Part shown: positions 6,538-13,144 of the stretch, piece after piece
Layout: the number at the start of each line of letters is the position of its first letter
Position numbering within the stretch: position 1 is the first letter of the stretch
Assembly (NCBI GenBank): GCA_964579325.1
Contig: CAZOHN010000092.1
Coordinates: forward strand, 1 to 13,422
Direction: 5' to 3'
Origin: CAZOHN01 sp964579325
Lineage (GTDB): Bacteria > Pseudomonadota > Alphaproteobacteria > Rhodobacterales > Rhodobacteraceae
DNA length: 13,422 nt
Position numbers and translations under genes: made by a program
The notes under the pieces: generated by a model
Database searches by the model: none
What the model saw: the letters and a program-made list of their open reading frames with translations, nothing else
What the model was told of the DNA's origin: nothing

Positions 6538-7545
6538 TCACAGCGGAAGCGAGCGGCCCTTCTCCCCGGCGGCGAAGGCGTAGAGCCGCTTCTTCAGCGC
6601 ATCCTCGTCGCCCCGCACGGAATTGTCGAAACCCGCCGGTGGAGGCGTGCCCGTGCGTTTCCCGAAGACCGCGATTTCGTCCACGGCAGAAGTCGAGTGC
6701 AACAGGACCCAATGGTCGGTCTGAAGGTCCATCATGCCCTCTATCGCATGTCTGATGCGGAGCTTTTCGGCACCCTCCTCAAAGCCGAGCGTATTGCTGT
6801 CTCGGAACACGTGGCCGCGTTCGATCAAGAGCTTGACGGCTCCGAAGACCCACATCGCGGCGTCGCCAGCCGGAACCCGGGCGAGCGGCATCACCACCTC
6901 GTGGCCGAGGAATGCGGCCATCCCGATGGTTCCGACCGTGACCGGCGTAGGATGTCGCCCGTCCGGCATCTGGTTGACATAGAGCGACACCCAGCACGGG
7001 ATCGGCACTTCCGCGCGCATCGCCTGCTCCGACGCGCCGATCCAGCCGGCCGGCGTGGCAAGGACGTCTGCACTCGGGAAGTAGACGCCGAGGCATATCG
7101 GCAGCCGGGCGAAGACGGCGGCGAGACAGGTCACGCGCCGCGCCGCATCGAACCGCGCCGCAAGCGTGGCGTCGACCGACTCGAGGTGGATCGATAGCCA
7201 GCACTGGTGCCGCGCCACGGCATCGGCCGCGCCCGGGTTTGCCAGGAACGACTGCGCGACGACATGGTCCCAGTCCACGTCGCAACGACCGGGAAGCGAT
7301 GCGAACTGCACCAGCGAAGGCTCGTTGGTCTCGTCGCAGTCCGGAAACAGCACGCCCAGGCTGACCTCGCCCGCCGTGAACGGCAGGTCGGCCTCCAGCC
7401 GGTCGGTCCAGTCGAGGCCGGGATAATCCTCGCGGACCGCCGCGAGGACCTCCGAAGGCCGGAACGCCAGCGGTTCGGTCAGAAGGACATAGGCGGTGAA
7501 GCCTTCCCTTAGTCGCTTGTCGCTGTAGCGCTTCGGCTGGACCAT
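6538..7545 (-). CDS. DUF4261-like protein of unknown function
   Basis: 335-residue soluble protein with no signal peptide or membrane segment that I can see. The C-terminal part (about 200-285: TVGTIGMAAFLGHEVVMPLA, then LLIERGHVFRDSNTLGF) resembles the pattern I know for DUF4261 proteins: a GM.xLGHE block, a helix, then a G..F.D..T.G turn. This is from memory and was not searched. The N-terminal half (YVLLTEPLAF, SEVLAAVREDYPGLDW, GEVSLGVLF) also fits that family's general plan. No catalytic residues are evident. The ATG at 7545 lies 5 nt after the terB-like stop, with AGGGA about 10 nt before it, so the two genes are probably co-transcribed and may work together. Function unknown. Confidence 0.75.
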   Translation of the reverse strand: MVQPKRYSDKRLREGFTAYVLLTEPLAFRPSEVLAAVREDYPGLDWTDRLEADLPFTAGEVSLGVLFPDCDETNEPSLVQFASLPGRCDVDWDHVVAQSFLANPGAADAVARHQCWLSIHLESVDATLAARFDAARRVTCLAAVFARLPICLGVYFPSADVLATPAGWIGASEQAMRAEVPIPCWVSLYVNQMPDGRHPTPVTVGTIGMAAFLGHEVVMPLARVPAGDAAMWVFGAVKLLIERGHVFRDSNTLGFEEGAEKLRIRHAIEGMMDLQTDHWVLLHSTSAVDEIAVFGKRTGTPPPAGFDNSVRGDEDALKKRLYAFAAGEKGRSLPL

Positions 7546-7550
7546 GGCCG

Positions 7551-8006
7551 TCAGTCCCTGAAGCGCTGGAGCATCGCCATGACCTCGAAGATCTTCCCGA
7601 AGGTCTCGGCCGGGACGCCCATGCGCATGCCCATGGCCTTCAGCATCTCGAACTCGCTGTCCTCGAGCTGTCCGTCCGCCAGCGCGGTGCGGATCGCAAA
7701 GCAGAGCGCGGTCTCGCGCAGGCGGGGGCTGAGGCTCTCGACGACCGAGGCGAACAGATGCTCGGCGCCCTTGGACTTGAGGGTTGCGAGGTTCTCCTGG
7801 ATCAGCGCCCGGGTGCGTTCGGCGCCGATGGCGTGAAACAGCGGGTTGAACGCGCACATGTTGATGATCTGGACCAACTCTGCGTCGTCGATCTTGCCGT
7901 CCGCGGCGGCGACGAGCAGCGGCATCGCGATGATCGCGCGAGCGGTATCCTCGGCGGGAGACTTGGCGGGCGTCGCAGCGCCGCGGAGGTTGGAGAACAA
8001 TCCCAT
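7551..8006 (-). CDS. TerB-family (tellurite resistance TerB-like) protein
   Basis: 151-residue, all-helical soluble protein with two acidic, metal-binding-like repeats typical of the TerB fold: AAADGKIDDAELVQI (34-48), and ALADGQLEDSEFEML in the second half. TerB domains bind metal ions and occur in stress-response proteins as well as in tellurite-resistance operons. No terZ/terC/terD genes are nearby, so actual tellurite resistance should not be assumed. The ATG at 8006 has AAAGG about 7 nt upstream. The gene is divergent from the DUF1476 gene and is followed after 5 nt by the DUF4261-like gene. Confidence 0.85.
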   Translation of the reverse strand: MGLFSNLRGAATPAKSPAEDTARAIIAMPLLVAAADGKIDDAELVQIINMCAFNPLFHAIGAERTRALIQENLATLKSKGAEHLFASVVESLSPRLRETALCFAIRTALADGQLEDSEFEMLKAMGMRMGVPAETFGKIFEVMAMLQRFRD

Positions 8007-8015
8007 AGTGATGCC

Positions 8016-8049
8016 TTTCCGGGCCAGGTTCGGGTTTCGCTACCGGAAA
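8016..8049. promoter_or_regulatory. Inverted repeat upstream of the terB-like gene
   Basis: TTTCCGG at 8016-8022 and CCGGAAA at 8043-8049 are exact reverse complements with 20 bp between them. The left arm overlaps the ribosome binding site of the terB-like gene. It could be an operator in the divergent region or a long-loop hairpin at the 5' end of the transcript. A seven-bp match may also be chance. Confidence 0.3.
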
Positions 8050-8123
8050 CATTGATGGGGTCGATGGCGGGATTGAGGCATCCGAATGTCCGTTTCTGGG
8101 AGAGCCCGGCGGCACACATGGTC

Positions 8124-8152
8124 TTGCGGCGCGCGCCAGCGGTAGGCATATG
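8124..8152 (+). promoter_or_regulatory. Weak candidate promoter for the DUF1476 gene
   Basis: TTGCGG at 8124-8129 and CATATG at 8147-8152 are separated by 17 bp, each matching three of six consensus bases. Transcription would start near 8159, about 30 nt before the GTG start. The position is right and the match is poor. Confidence 0.25.
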
Positions 8153-8175
8153 GGGCGCAAGGATCCCTGCCAGCC

Positions 8176-8179
8176 GGAG
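8176..8179 (+). promoter_or_regulatory. Ribosome binding site that decides the DUF1476 start
   Basis: GGAG stands 8 nt before the GTG at 8188 but only 2 nt before the in-frame TTG at 8182. The GTG also gives the normal family N-terminus (M-TTFDDREN), so GTG is the better start. Confidence 0.7.
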
Positions 8180-8187
8180 TATTGCCC

Positions 8188-8502
8188 GTGACCACCTTCG
8201 ACGATCGCGAGAACGCCTTCGAGAACAAGTTCGCCCACGACGCCGAGCTGCAGTTTCGGGTCGAGGCCCGGCGCAACAAGCTGGTCGGCCTCTGGGCCGC
8301 CGAGCTCCTCGGGAAGTCCGGAGACGATGCCACGGCCTATGCCAAGGAAGTCGTTGCGTCCGATTTCGAGGAAGCCGGCCATGAAGACGTGGTGCGCAAG
8401 CTTGCCGGAGACCTTGGCGCGTTGGCGACCGACGCGCAGATCCGGGCGAAGCTGGCCGAGATGATGGTCGAGGCCAAGCGCCAGGTCATGAACGAGGTCT
8501 GA
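8188..8502 (+). CDS. DUF1476 protein, zeta-type inhibitor of F1Fo-ATP synthase
   Basis: 104-residue protein starting M-TTFDDRENAFENKFAHDAE, followed by LQFRVEARRNKLVGLWAAEL, the strongly conserved DUF1476 core. In Paracoccus denitrificans this family is the zeta subunit, which inserts its N-terminal helix into F1 and blocks ATP hydrolysis. It is small, helical and cytosolic, and it is encoded away from the atp operon. Its length is normal (about 105). The start is GTG at 8188, preceded by GGAG with an 8-nt spacer. The gene is divergent from the terB-like gene and lies 94 bp before the mprF-like gene on the same strand. The identification by sequence is firm. The ATPase role here is transferred from Paracoccus. 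Confidence 0.92.
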   Translation: MTTFDDRENAFENKFAHDAELQFRVEARRNKLVGLWAAELLGKSGDDATAYAKEVVASDFEEAGHEDVVRKLAGDLGALATDAQIRAKLAEMMVEAKRQVMNEV

Positions 8503-8537
8503 CCGACCGCGCGCTTTCAGGCGAAATGTCCACTTAA

Positions 8538-8567
8538 TCGTTCGGCAGGGATTCGGGCCCAGAACGA
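8538..8567 (+). promoter_or_regulatory. Stem-loop in the leader of the mprF-like gene
   Basis: TCGTTC at 8538-8543 and GAACGA at 8562-8567 form an exact six-bp stem with an 18-nt loop. The loop contains runs of G and C that could pair internally. It directly abuts the second stem-loop at 8568-8585. It could mark the 3' end of the DUF1476 transcript or be part of a structured leader. Confidence 0.4.
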
Positions 8568-8585
8568 CCTCGCGAGAGAGCGAGG
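8568..8585 (+). promoter_or_regulatory. Hairpin that covers the ribosome binding site of the mprF-like gene
   Basis: CCTCGC at 8568-8573 pairs with GCGAGG at 8580-8585 around the loop GAGAGA. The right arm includes most of the Shine-Dalgarno stretch GAGGGG (8582-8587) that serves the GTG at 8597. When folded, the hairpin would hide the ribosome binding site, so translation could depend on opening it. Confidence 0.45.
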
Positions 8586-8596
8586 GGACAAGTTCC

Positions 8597-10627
8597 GTGA
8601 CACCTGCGAGATCATGGCCGCGCGGCGTTCGGCCGCGCCATGACGATGAGATGCTGCAGGCGACCGCCGGCCCGGTCCGCCTGCGCGCCCTCGCCGCGCG
8701 GCAGCTTCCGCTGCTGATCCTCGCCGGCCTCGCCGTGGCGCTGTTTTCCGACCGCCTGCGCGGCCTCGACACGGCAGCGCTCCTCGATGCGTTGGGGCGA
8801 GTATCGGCGGGAGGCGCGGTGGCGGCGATCGGGTTTGCGGTGCTCAGCTTCGCCGCGGTGGCCCGCTACGATGTGCTGGTGCACCGGCTGCTCGCGACCG
8901 GGCAGGACGAGCCCGCCGCCCGGCGCGCCGGGTTCGCCGCGACCGCGATCAGCCAGACGACCGGGTTCGGCCTTCTGGTCGGAACGCTCGTGCGCCTGCG
9001 CCTGATGCCAGGCCTGCCCCTCGGCCTTGCCGCAGCGGTAACCGCTACGGCGGCGTTCCTTTTCCTCGGGGGATGGGCGGTGGTGACCTCGGCCGCAGTC
9101 GTCGCCCTGCCCTCGGAGGCGACGCGCGAACTTGCGCCACTGGCGCTTGCGGTGCTGGCCTGCTGTCCGCTGCTCCTCGCGGCGTCGCTCCTCACGCCAC
9201 AGGTCCGGTTTGCCGGACGAAGCCTGCGGCTGCCGCCCCCCGATGTCCTCTTGGCCCTTGTCGGGCTTGCCGCGGTCGATACCCTGGCCTCGGGTCTCTG
9301 CCTGTGGTCGGTGCTGCCGCCCGGAACCGACATGTATCTGCCGTCTCTTCTGCCGGCCTTCCTCGTCGCGTATGGCGCGGGCCTCGTGTCGGGTGCGCCC
9401 GGCGGGATAGGGGCGTTCGAGATAACGCTTCTGGCGTTGCTCCCCGGCATTCCGGTCGAACCGCTGCTGGCCGGCATCCTCGCGTGGCGGCTGGCCTACT
9501 ATGCCGGGCCGGCCCTCGTCGCCGCCGCGCAACTCCTGCGCAGTCCATTGGCTCCGCCGAGGTCGGACCGCAAAGTCCCGATCCCGACGCTCGTCTGCGG
9601 CGTTCTCCCGGCACAGGCCGCGCGTGCGCTCGCCAGGGCCGGGAGAGCCGAATTCGGTCTGGTGCGGCAGTCGGACAAGGCGTTCCTCGCCCTTGACCAC
9701 GGCGGCGCCGTCGTCGCGCGTGCCGGGCACACACTCGCCCTGATCGGTACGCCATCGGATCCCGGCTGCGACAAGGCGGCCATCGACGCGCTCGCCTCGG
9801 CCGCGCGCGCCGAGGCACGGCGGCCATGCTTCTACAAGGCCTCCGCCCGGCTCGCCGTGGCGGCGCGGGCTCGCGGGTGGGCGGTTGCGCCCGTCGCCCT
9901 CGAAGGCATCGTCGATCCGCTGGACTTCGACCTCGCCGTGCCACGCTACCGGCAGTTGCGCCGCAAGCTGAAGAAGGCGGCCGAGGCGGGCATCGAGGTC
10001 CGCCGCGCCTATTGCGACATGTTGGACTGGAGCGCAACCGATCGGATCGCCGCCGAATGGGCGGTCCCCCGCGGCGGGGAGCGTGGCCTTTCGATGGGCC
10101 GGTACGCGCGCGGCTACCTGCGCGCACAGCGGGTCTACGTCGCCTACCGTGGAGACACCCCGCTCGCTTTCGTGACGCTGCACGAAGGCCGGAAGGAATG
10201 GACGCTCGATCTGATGCGCGCGCTCAGCGACGCCCCGGACGGCACCATGCACGCCCTCGTCGCCGCTGCGATCGTGGACGCCCGCGCGGCGGGGCTGCGG
10301 CGTCTGTCGCTTGCCGCCATCCCGCATCCGACGCTTGACGGCGTCGGGGCCCGGCTTGCGCGCCTCCTGGGCCGGGCCGACCCGGCCAGTGGTCTTTCCC
10401 GGTTCAAGCAGGCCTTCGCGCCACGATGGGAACCGGTCTACTGCGCTGCGTCGTCACGTGCGGCGCTCGTTCTCGCCGGGATCGACCTGCTCCGCGCAAT
10501 TCACCACCCGCCCCCTCTGGCGTCGGGTCAGGGCGACCCGACCTCCAACCTGATCCACCCTGCCGTCCCGCTTGCAGCCATCCCCGCCGCAGCTCCCGTC
10601 CCTCCCGCAATCGCCGGCGCAGCATGA
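8597..10627 (+). CDS. MprF-like phosphatidylglycerol aminoacyl-transferase (short form)
   Basis: 676-residue membrane protein. The N-terminal part (about 35-315) has roughly seven or eight hydrophobic helices and carries SGAPGGIGAFE (265-275), the signature of the flippase region of MprF. The C-terminal part (about 340-625) is a GNAT-like DUF2156 domain with the family marks LDLMR near 537-541 and SRFKQAFAPRWEPVY at 601-615. MprF and LpiA proteins transfer an amino acid from tRNA to phosphatidylglycerol and flip the product outward. This lowers membrane negative charge and gives resistance to cationic peptides and acid. Classical enzymes are about 850 residues with a second membrane block before the catalytic domain; that block seems absent here. 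The amino acid used cannot be told. The last 45 residues are Pro/Ala-rich. Start GTG with GAGGGG 9 nt upstream; an ATG at 8651 is an alternative. bmt follows after 135 bp. Confidence 0.85.
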   Translation: MTPARSWPRGVRPRHDDEMLQATAGPVRLRALAARQLPLLILAGLAVALFSDRLRGLDTAALLDALGRVSAGGAVAAIGFAVLSFAAVARYDVLVHRLLATGQDEPAARRAGFAATAISQTTGFGLLVGTLVRLRLMPGLPLGLAAAVTATAAFLFLGGWAVVTSAAVVALPSEATRELAPLALAVLACCPLLLAASLLTPQVRFAGRSLRLPPPDVLLALVGLAAVDTLASGLCLWSVLPPGTDMYLPSLLPAFLVAYGAGLVSGAPGGIGAFEITLLALLPGIPVEPLLAGILAWRLAYYAGPALVAAAQLLRSPLAPPRSDRKVPIPTLVCGVLPAQAARALARAGRAEFGLVRQSDKAFLALDHGGAVVARAGHTLALIGTPSDPGCDKAAIDALASAARAEARRPCFYKASARLAVAARARGWAVAPVALEGIVDPLDFDLAVPRYRQLRRKLKKAAEAGIEVRRAYCDMLDWSATDRIAAEWAVPRGGERGLSMGRYARGYLRAQRVYVAYRGDTPLAFVTLHEGRKEWTLDLMRALSDAPDGTMHALVAAAIVDARAAGLRRLSLAAIPHPTLDGVGARLARLLGRADPASGLSRFKQAFAPRWEPVYCAASSRAALVLAGIDLLRAIHHPPPLASGQGDPTSNLIHPAVPLAAIPAAAPVPPAIAGAA

Positions 10628-10762
10628 CCATTGGCACGGCCCCATGCACCGACTTCACGAGGGACATGAGCGCTTTCGATTTGCCCTGAACGCCGCGCCG
10701 TGGCAGTTGGGCGCGAACCGGATGTCAGAAGGCATACCGGGGCCTCGGAGGATGAGGGCGAG

Positions 10763-11779
10763 ATGACGATCGACGCGTTGAGCCGGATGCTGGCGGACCG
10801 CGACTGGATCATGGCCGACGGGGCCACCGGAACCACGCTGTTCAACATGGGTCTGATGTCGGGCGACGCGCCCGAACTGTGGAACGAGGAACACCCCGAC
10901 CGGATCCGGCTGCTCTATGAGGGCGCGGTAGACGCCGGGATCGACCTTTTCCTGACCAACTCGTTCGGCGGCAACGCCTCGCGGCTCAAGCTGCACGGCG
11001 CCGATGGCCGGGTTCGGGTACTAAACCGCATTGCCGCCGAGATCGGCCGCGACGTGTCCGACCGTGCAGGGCGTCCCGTGATCGTGGCCGGTTCGATGGG
11101 CCCGACCGGGGAGATCATGGAGCCGATGGGCACCCTGACCCATGCCCGCGCGGTCGAGGTCTTCCACGAACAGGCCGAGGGCCTGAAGGAGGGCGGCGCG
11201 GACGTGCTCTGGGTCGAGACGATCTCCGCAGCAGAGGAGTACAAGGCCGCCGCCGAAGCCGCCGCACTTTCCGGGATGCCCTGGTGCGGAACGATGAGCT
11301 TCGATACCGCTGGCCGCACGATGATGGGCCTCACCTCCGCCGCCATGGTGAAGATGGTCGAGAAGCTGCCCAACCCGCCGCTGGCCTTCGGAGCCAACTG
11401 CGGCGTCGGCGCCTCGGACCTGCTTCGCACCGTCCTGGGTTTCGCGGCCGAAGGAACCGAACGCCCGATCATCGCCAAGGGTAACGCCGGGATCCCGAAG
11501 TACCACGAAGGCCACATCCACTACGACGGTACTCCGGCTCTGATGGCCGAATATGCCATCCTTGCGCGGGACGCCGGCGCGCGGATCATCGGCGGTTGCT
11601 GCGGCACGACGCCCGAGCACCTGCGCGCAATGCGGGAGGCGCTGGAGACCCGGCCGCGCGGCCCGCGCCCGACGCTTGACCAGATCACGTCCGCAACGGG
11701 CGGGTTCTCCTCCACCTCCGATGGCACCGGCGACGACGCCGGCGGCCCGGTGCGCGAGCGCCGCCGCCGCCGCGACTGA
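10763..11779 (+). CDS. bmt: Homocysteine S-methyltransferase (Bmt, MetH-domain-1 type)
   Basis: 338-residue, Zn-dependent homocysteine methyltransferase domain protein, usually annotated betaine-homocysteine methyltransferase. Seen motifs: MADGATGTTLFNMG (17-30), TNSFGGNASRLKLHGA (65-80), GSMGPTGEIMEPMGTL (110-125), GANCGVGASDL (210-220) and GGCCGTTPEHL (277-287). The expected zinc ligands are Cys213, Cys279 and Cys280. The last 30 residues are a disordered Gly/Ser and Arg-rich tail. In Rhodobacterales, such stand-alone domains are known parts of a split cobalamin-dependent methionine synthase. The corrinoid gene 1.4 kb downstream supports that role over a betaine-specific enzyme. I chose the ATG at 10763 because GGAGG and GAGGG precede it and the family N-terminus begins there; the open frame runs back to 10700 without support. 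Confidence 0.9.
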   Translation: MTIDALSRMLADRDWIMADGATGTTLFNMGLMSGDAPELWNEEHPDRIRLLYEGAVDAGIDLFLTNSFGGNASRLKLHGADGRVRVLNRIAAEIGRDVSDRAGRPVIVAGSMGPTGEIMEPMGTLTHARAVEVFHEQAEGLKEGGADVLWVETISAAEEYKAAAEAAALSGMPWCGTMSFDTAGRTMMGLTSAAMVKMVEKLPNPPLAFGANCGVGASDLLRTVLGFAAEGTERPIIAKGNAGIPKYHEGHIHYDGTPALMAEYAILARDAGARIIGGCCGTTPEHLRAMREALETRPRGPRPTLDQITSATGGFSSTSDGTGDDAGGPVRERRRRRD

Positions 11780-11834
11780 CCTTCCGCCACGACTGGCTTG
11801 CAGAGGCGACTGTATTGCAGACGCAACGGAGCCG

Positions 11835-12923
11835 TCAGAACAGGCTGAGCTGCTCTCCCGGCCGGGGCGGCCGCGCGAAAAGGTCCGACCTGAGCGGAAC
11901 GTGTCCCCGCGTCAGGCCGAGCCGCCTGCATGCAAGGACCAGACGCGCGCGCAGGAGGTCGGCGAACGGGCCGGACCCGGTCATCCGGGTGCCGAAGTCG
12001 GGATCGTAGTCGCGCCCGCCGTGCAACTCGCGAATGCGGTTCATTACATGAGCGGCGCGGCCGGGAAACCGATCGGCGAGCCACTCCCTGAACAGCGGCG
12101 CCACTTCGCGGGGCAGACGGATCGTGATCGCCGAGGCGGCCTGCGCCCCTGCATCCCGTGCCGCTTCCAGAATTCGCTCCAGTTCGTGATCGTTCAGCGC
12201 CGGGACCATCGGCGAAGCCATCACCCGCACCGGAATGCCGGCTCCGGCGAGCCGTCGGATCGTGGCGAGACGCCGGGCAGGTGCTGGCACCCGTGGCTCC
12301 ATCGCCCGGGCCAGGCCGTCGTCAAGCGTGGTAATGCTGATACCAACCGCGACAAGGTTCCTTGCAGCCATTTCGGCAAGCAGATCGATGTCACGCTCGA
12401 TCAGCGTTCCCTTGGTCACGATGGTAGCTGGATGGCGGAAGTCGCGCAGGACCTCGAGCACGCGCCGCATGATCCGCCGTTCGCGTTCGACTGGCTGGTA
12501 GGGATCGGTGTTGGTGCCCAGTCCCAGCGGCGCGGGCCTGTAGGCGGGTGCCGACAATTCACGCGCAAGCACGTCCGGAGCGGTGGGTCGCGCAACCAGA
12601 CGGGTCTCGAAATCAAGTCCCGGCGAGAGGCCGAGGAAGGCATGGGAGGGCCGCGCGAAGCAGTAGATGCAGCCGTGCTCACAGCCCCGATAAGGGTTCA
12701 GCGACCTGTCGAAGCCCAGATCCGGCGAGTCGTTGCGGGAGATCACCCGGCGCGGCCGTTCGTCCGACACCTCCGTGCGCAAGGGCGGCAAGTCGTCCGG
12801 GAGTGACCAGCCGTCATCGACGCCCGCACGGGCGTAGGGATCGAACCGGCTCGGCGCATTGGACGCGGCCGCGCGTCCCGGGCGCCTGTCTTCGGCAACC
12901 TGTGTCGAATCGGGTCGAAACAT
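11835..12923 (-). CDS. PA0069-family (spore photoproduct lyase-like) radical SAM protein
   Basis: 362-residue radical SAM protein. The 4Fe-4S cluster motif is Cys81, Cys85 and Cys88 in NPYRGCEHGCIYCFARP, the PA0069/Rv2578c-type pattern related to spore photoproduct lyase. Further blocks are GTNTDPYQPVERERRIMRRV, TKGTLIERDIDLLAEMA and VGISITTLDD. The protein ends exactly in GEQLSLF, and QLSLF is a canonical beta-sliding-clamp binding peptide. The substrate of this family is not established; a DNA-repair role is inferred. The start is ATG at 12923. It has no ribosome binding site, but the promoter at 12931-12960 would start transcription at or within about 2 nt of it, so the mRNA is probably leaderless. 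An ATG at 12953 lies inside the promoter and is rejected. The gene runs opposite to both neighbours, between bmt and the corrinoid gene. Confidence 0.9.
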   Translation of the reverse strand: MFRPDSTQVAEDRRPGRAAASNAPSRFDPYARAGVDDGWSLPDDLPPLRTEVSDERPRRVISRNDSPDLGFDRSLNPYRGCEHGCIYCFARPSHAFLGLSPGLDFETRLVARPTAPDVLARELSAPAYRPAPLGLGTNTDPYQPVERERRIMRRVLEVLRDFRHPATIVTKGTLIERDIDLLAEMAARNLVAVGISITTLDDGLARAMEPRVPAPARRLATIRRLAGAGIPVRVMASPMVPALNDHELERILEAARDAGAQAASAITIRLPREVAPLFREWLADRFPGRAAHVMNRIRELHGGRDYDPDFGTRMTGSGPFADLLRARLVLACRRLGLTRGHVPLRSDLFARPPRPGEQLSLF

Positions 12924-12930
12924 GCGCCCA

Positions 12931-12960
12931 AGGATAGAACACAAGCAGAACATATGGCAA
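12931..12960 (-). promoter_or_regulatory. Strong promoter of the radical SAM gene
   Basis: On the minus strand, TTGCCA (12960-12955, five of six matches) and TATCCT (12936-12931, four of six) are separated by 18 nt. Transcription should begin near 12925-12923, at the ATG itself. The spacer between the two hexamers is filled by the LexA box at 12937-12951, an ideal place for repression. Confidence 0.65.
12937..12951 (-). promoter_or_regulatory. LexA (SOS) box, GTTC-N7-GTTC
   Basis: The minus strand reads GTTC TGCTTGT GTTC, an exact match to the direct-repeat operator GTTC-N7-GTTC (GAAC-N7-GAAC on the other strand) of alphaproteobacterial LexA, as known from Rhodobacter sphaeroides and rhizobia. 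It sits between the -35 and -10 of the radical SAM promoter, so bound LexA would block RNA polymerase. It lies 194 bp before the corrinoid gene and is less likely to act on it. Confidence 0.8.
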
Positions 12961-13028
12961 GCAATCCGGCCCGACGGATGGTCGCCCCCATCCTCGTCAA
13001 TCGGGGAAGGGCCGGCGCCGGCCCTGCT

Positions 13029-13073
13029 TGTCGGTTCCCGCGCGCCGCTTGTCGCAAAATGTCGGGTGTGTCG
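13029..13073 (+). repeat. Four TGTCG repeats upstream of the corrinoid-protein gene
   Basis: TGTCG occurs at 13029-13033, 13050-13054, 13060-13064 and 13069-13073, with start spacings of 21, 10 and 9 bp, close to whole helical turns. All copies are on the same strand, 72-116 bp before the ATG at 13145. This could be a cluster of regulator half-sites. No clear -35/-10 pair was found in the region, and chance is not excluded. Confidence 0.3.
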
Positions 13074-13092
13074 TGCGGATCAGCCCCATGTA

Positions 13093-13121
13093 GGCGGAGG
13101 AAACGCGCAGGGGTCCGCCCC
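13093..13121 (+). promoter_or_regulatory. Stem-loop in the leader of the corrinoid-protein gene
   Basis: GGCGGA at 13093-13098 can pair with TCCGCC at 13114-13119, with a 15-nt loop. Alternatively GGGG at 13110-13113 pairs with CCCC at 13118-13121 around TCCG. The two folds exclude each other. The element ends 23 nt before the start codon. I could not match it to a known riboswitch. Confidence 0.3.
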
Positions 13122-13144
13122 GGGCGCAGCGATTGGAGCGCCCT

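Noticed and set aside
7546..8772. Extension of the DUF4261-like frame upstream to 8772
   Set aside because: The frame remains open by chance across the terB-like gene and the divergent region. The family-like sequence begins at the ATG at 7545.
8612..10327. Open frame of 571 codons on the minus strand opposite the mprF-like gene
   Set aside because: Low-complexity Arg/Gly/Gln-rich shadow of a confidently identified gene; no domain or ribosome binding site.
10628..10762. SAM-II or SAM/SAH riboswitch in the 135-bp gap before bmt
   Set aside because: I looked for the conserved cores because bmt is a methionine gene, but none is recognisable. Apart from the bmt ribosome binding site I see nothing in this gap.
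11780..11834. Intrinsic terminator between the converging bmt and radical SAM genes
   Set aside because: No stem-loop with a U-run on either strand; only two short TTGCAGA direct repeats 17 bp apart, which are probably chance.
12924..12953. Earlier ATG at 12953 for the radical SAM gene
   Set aside because: It would put the promoter -10 and the LexA box inside the coding sequence, and the extra ten residues look unlike the family.
13093..13135. Possible SAH or cobalamin riboswitch before the corrinoid gene
   Set aside because: GGAGG and a CGCGCAGG-like stretch faintly recall the SAH aptamer, but the conserved core and the pseudoknot partners are not there. No B12-box consensus is seen either.
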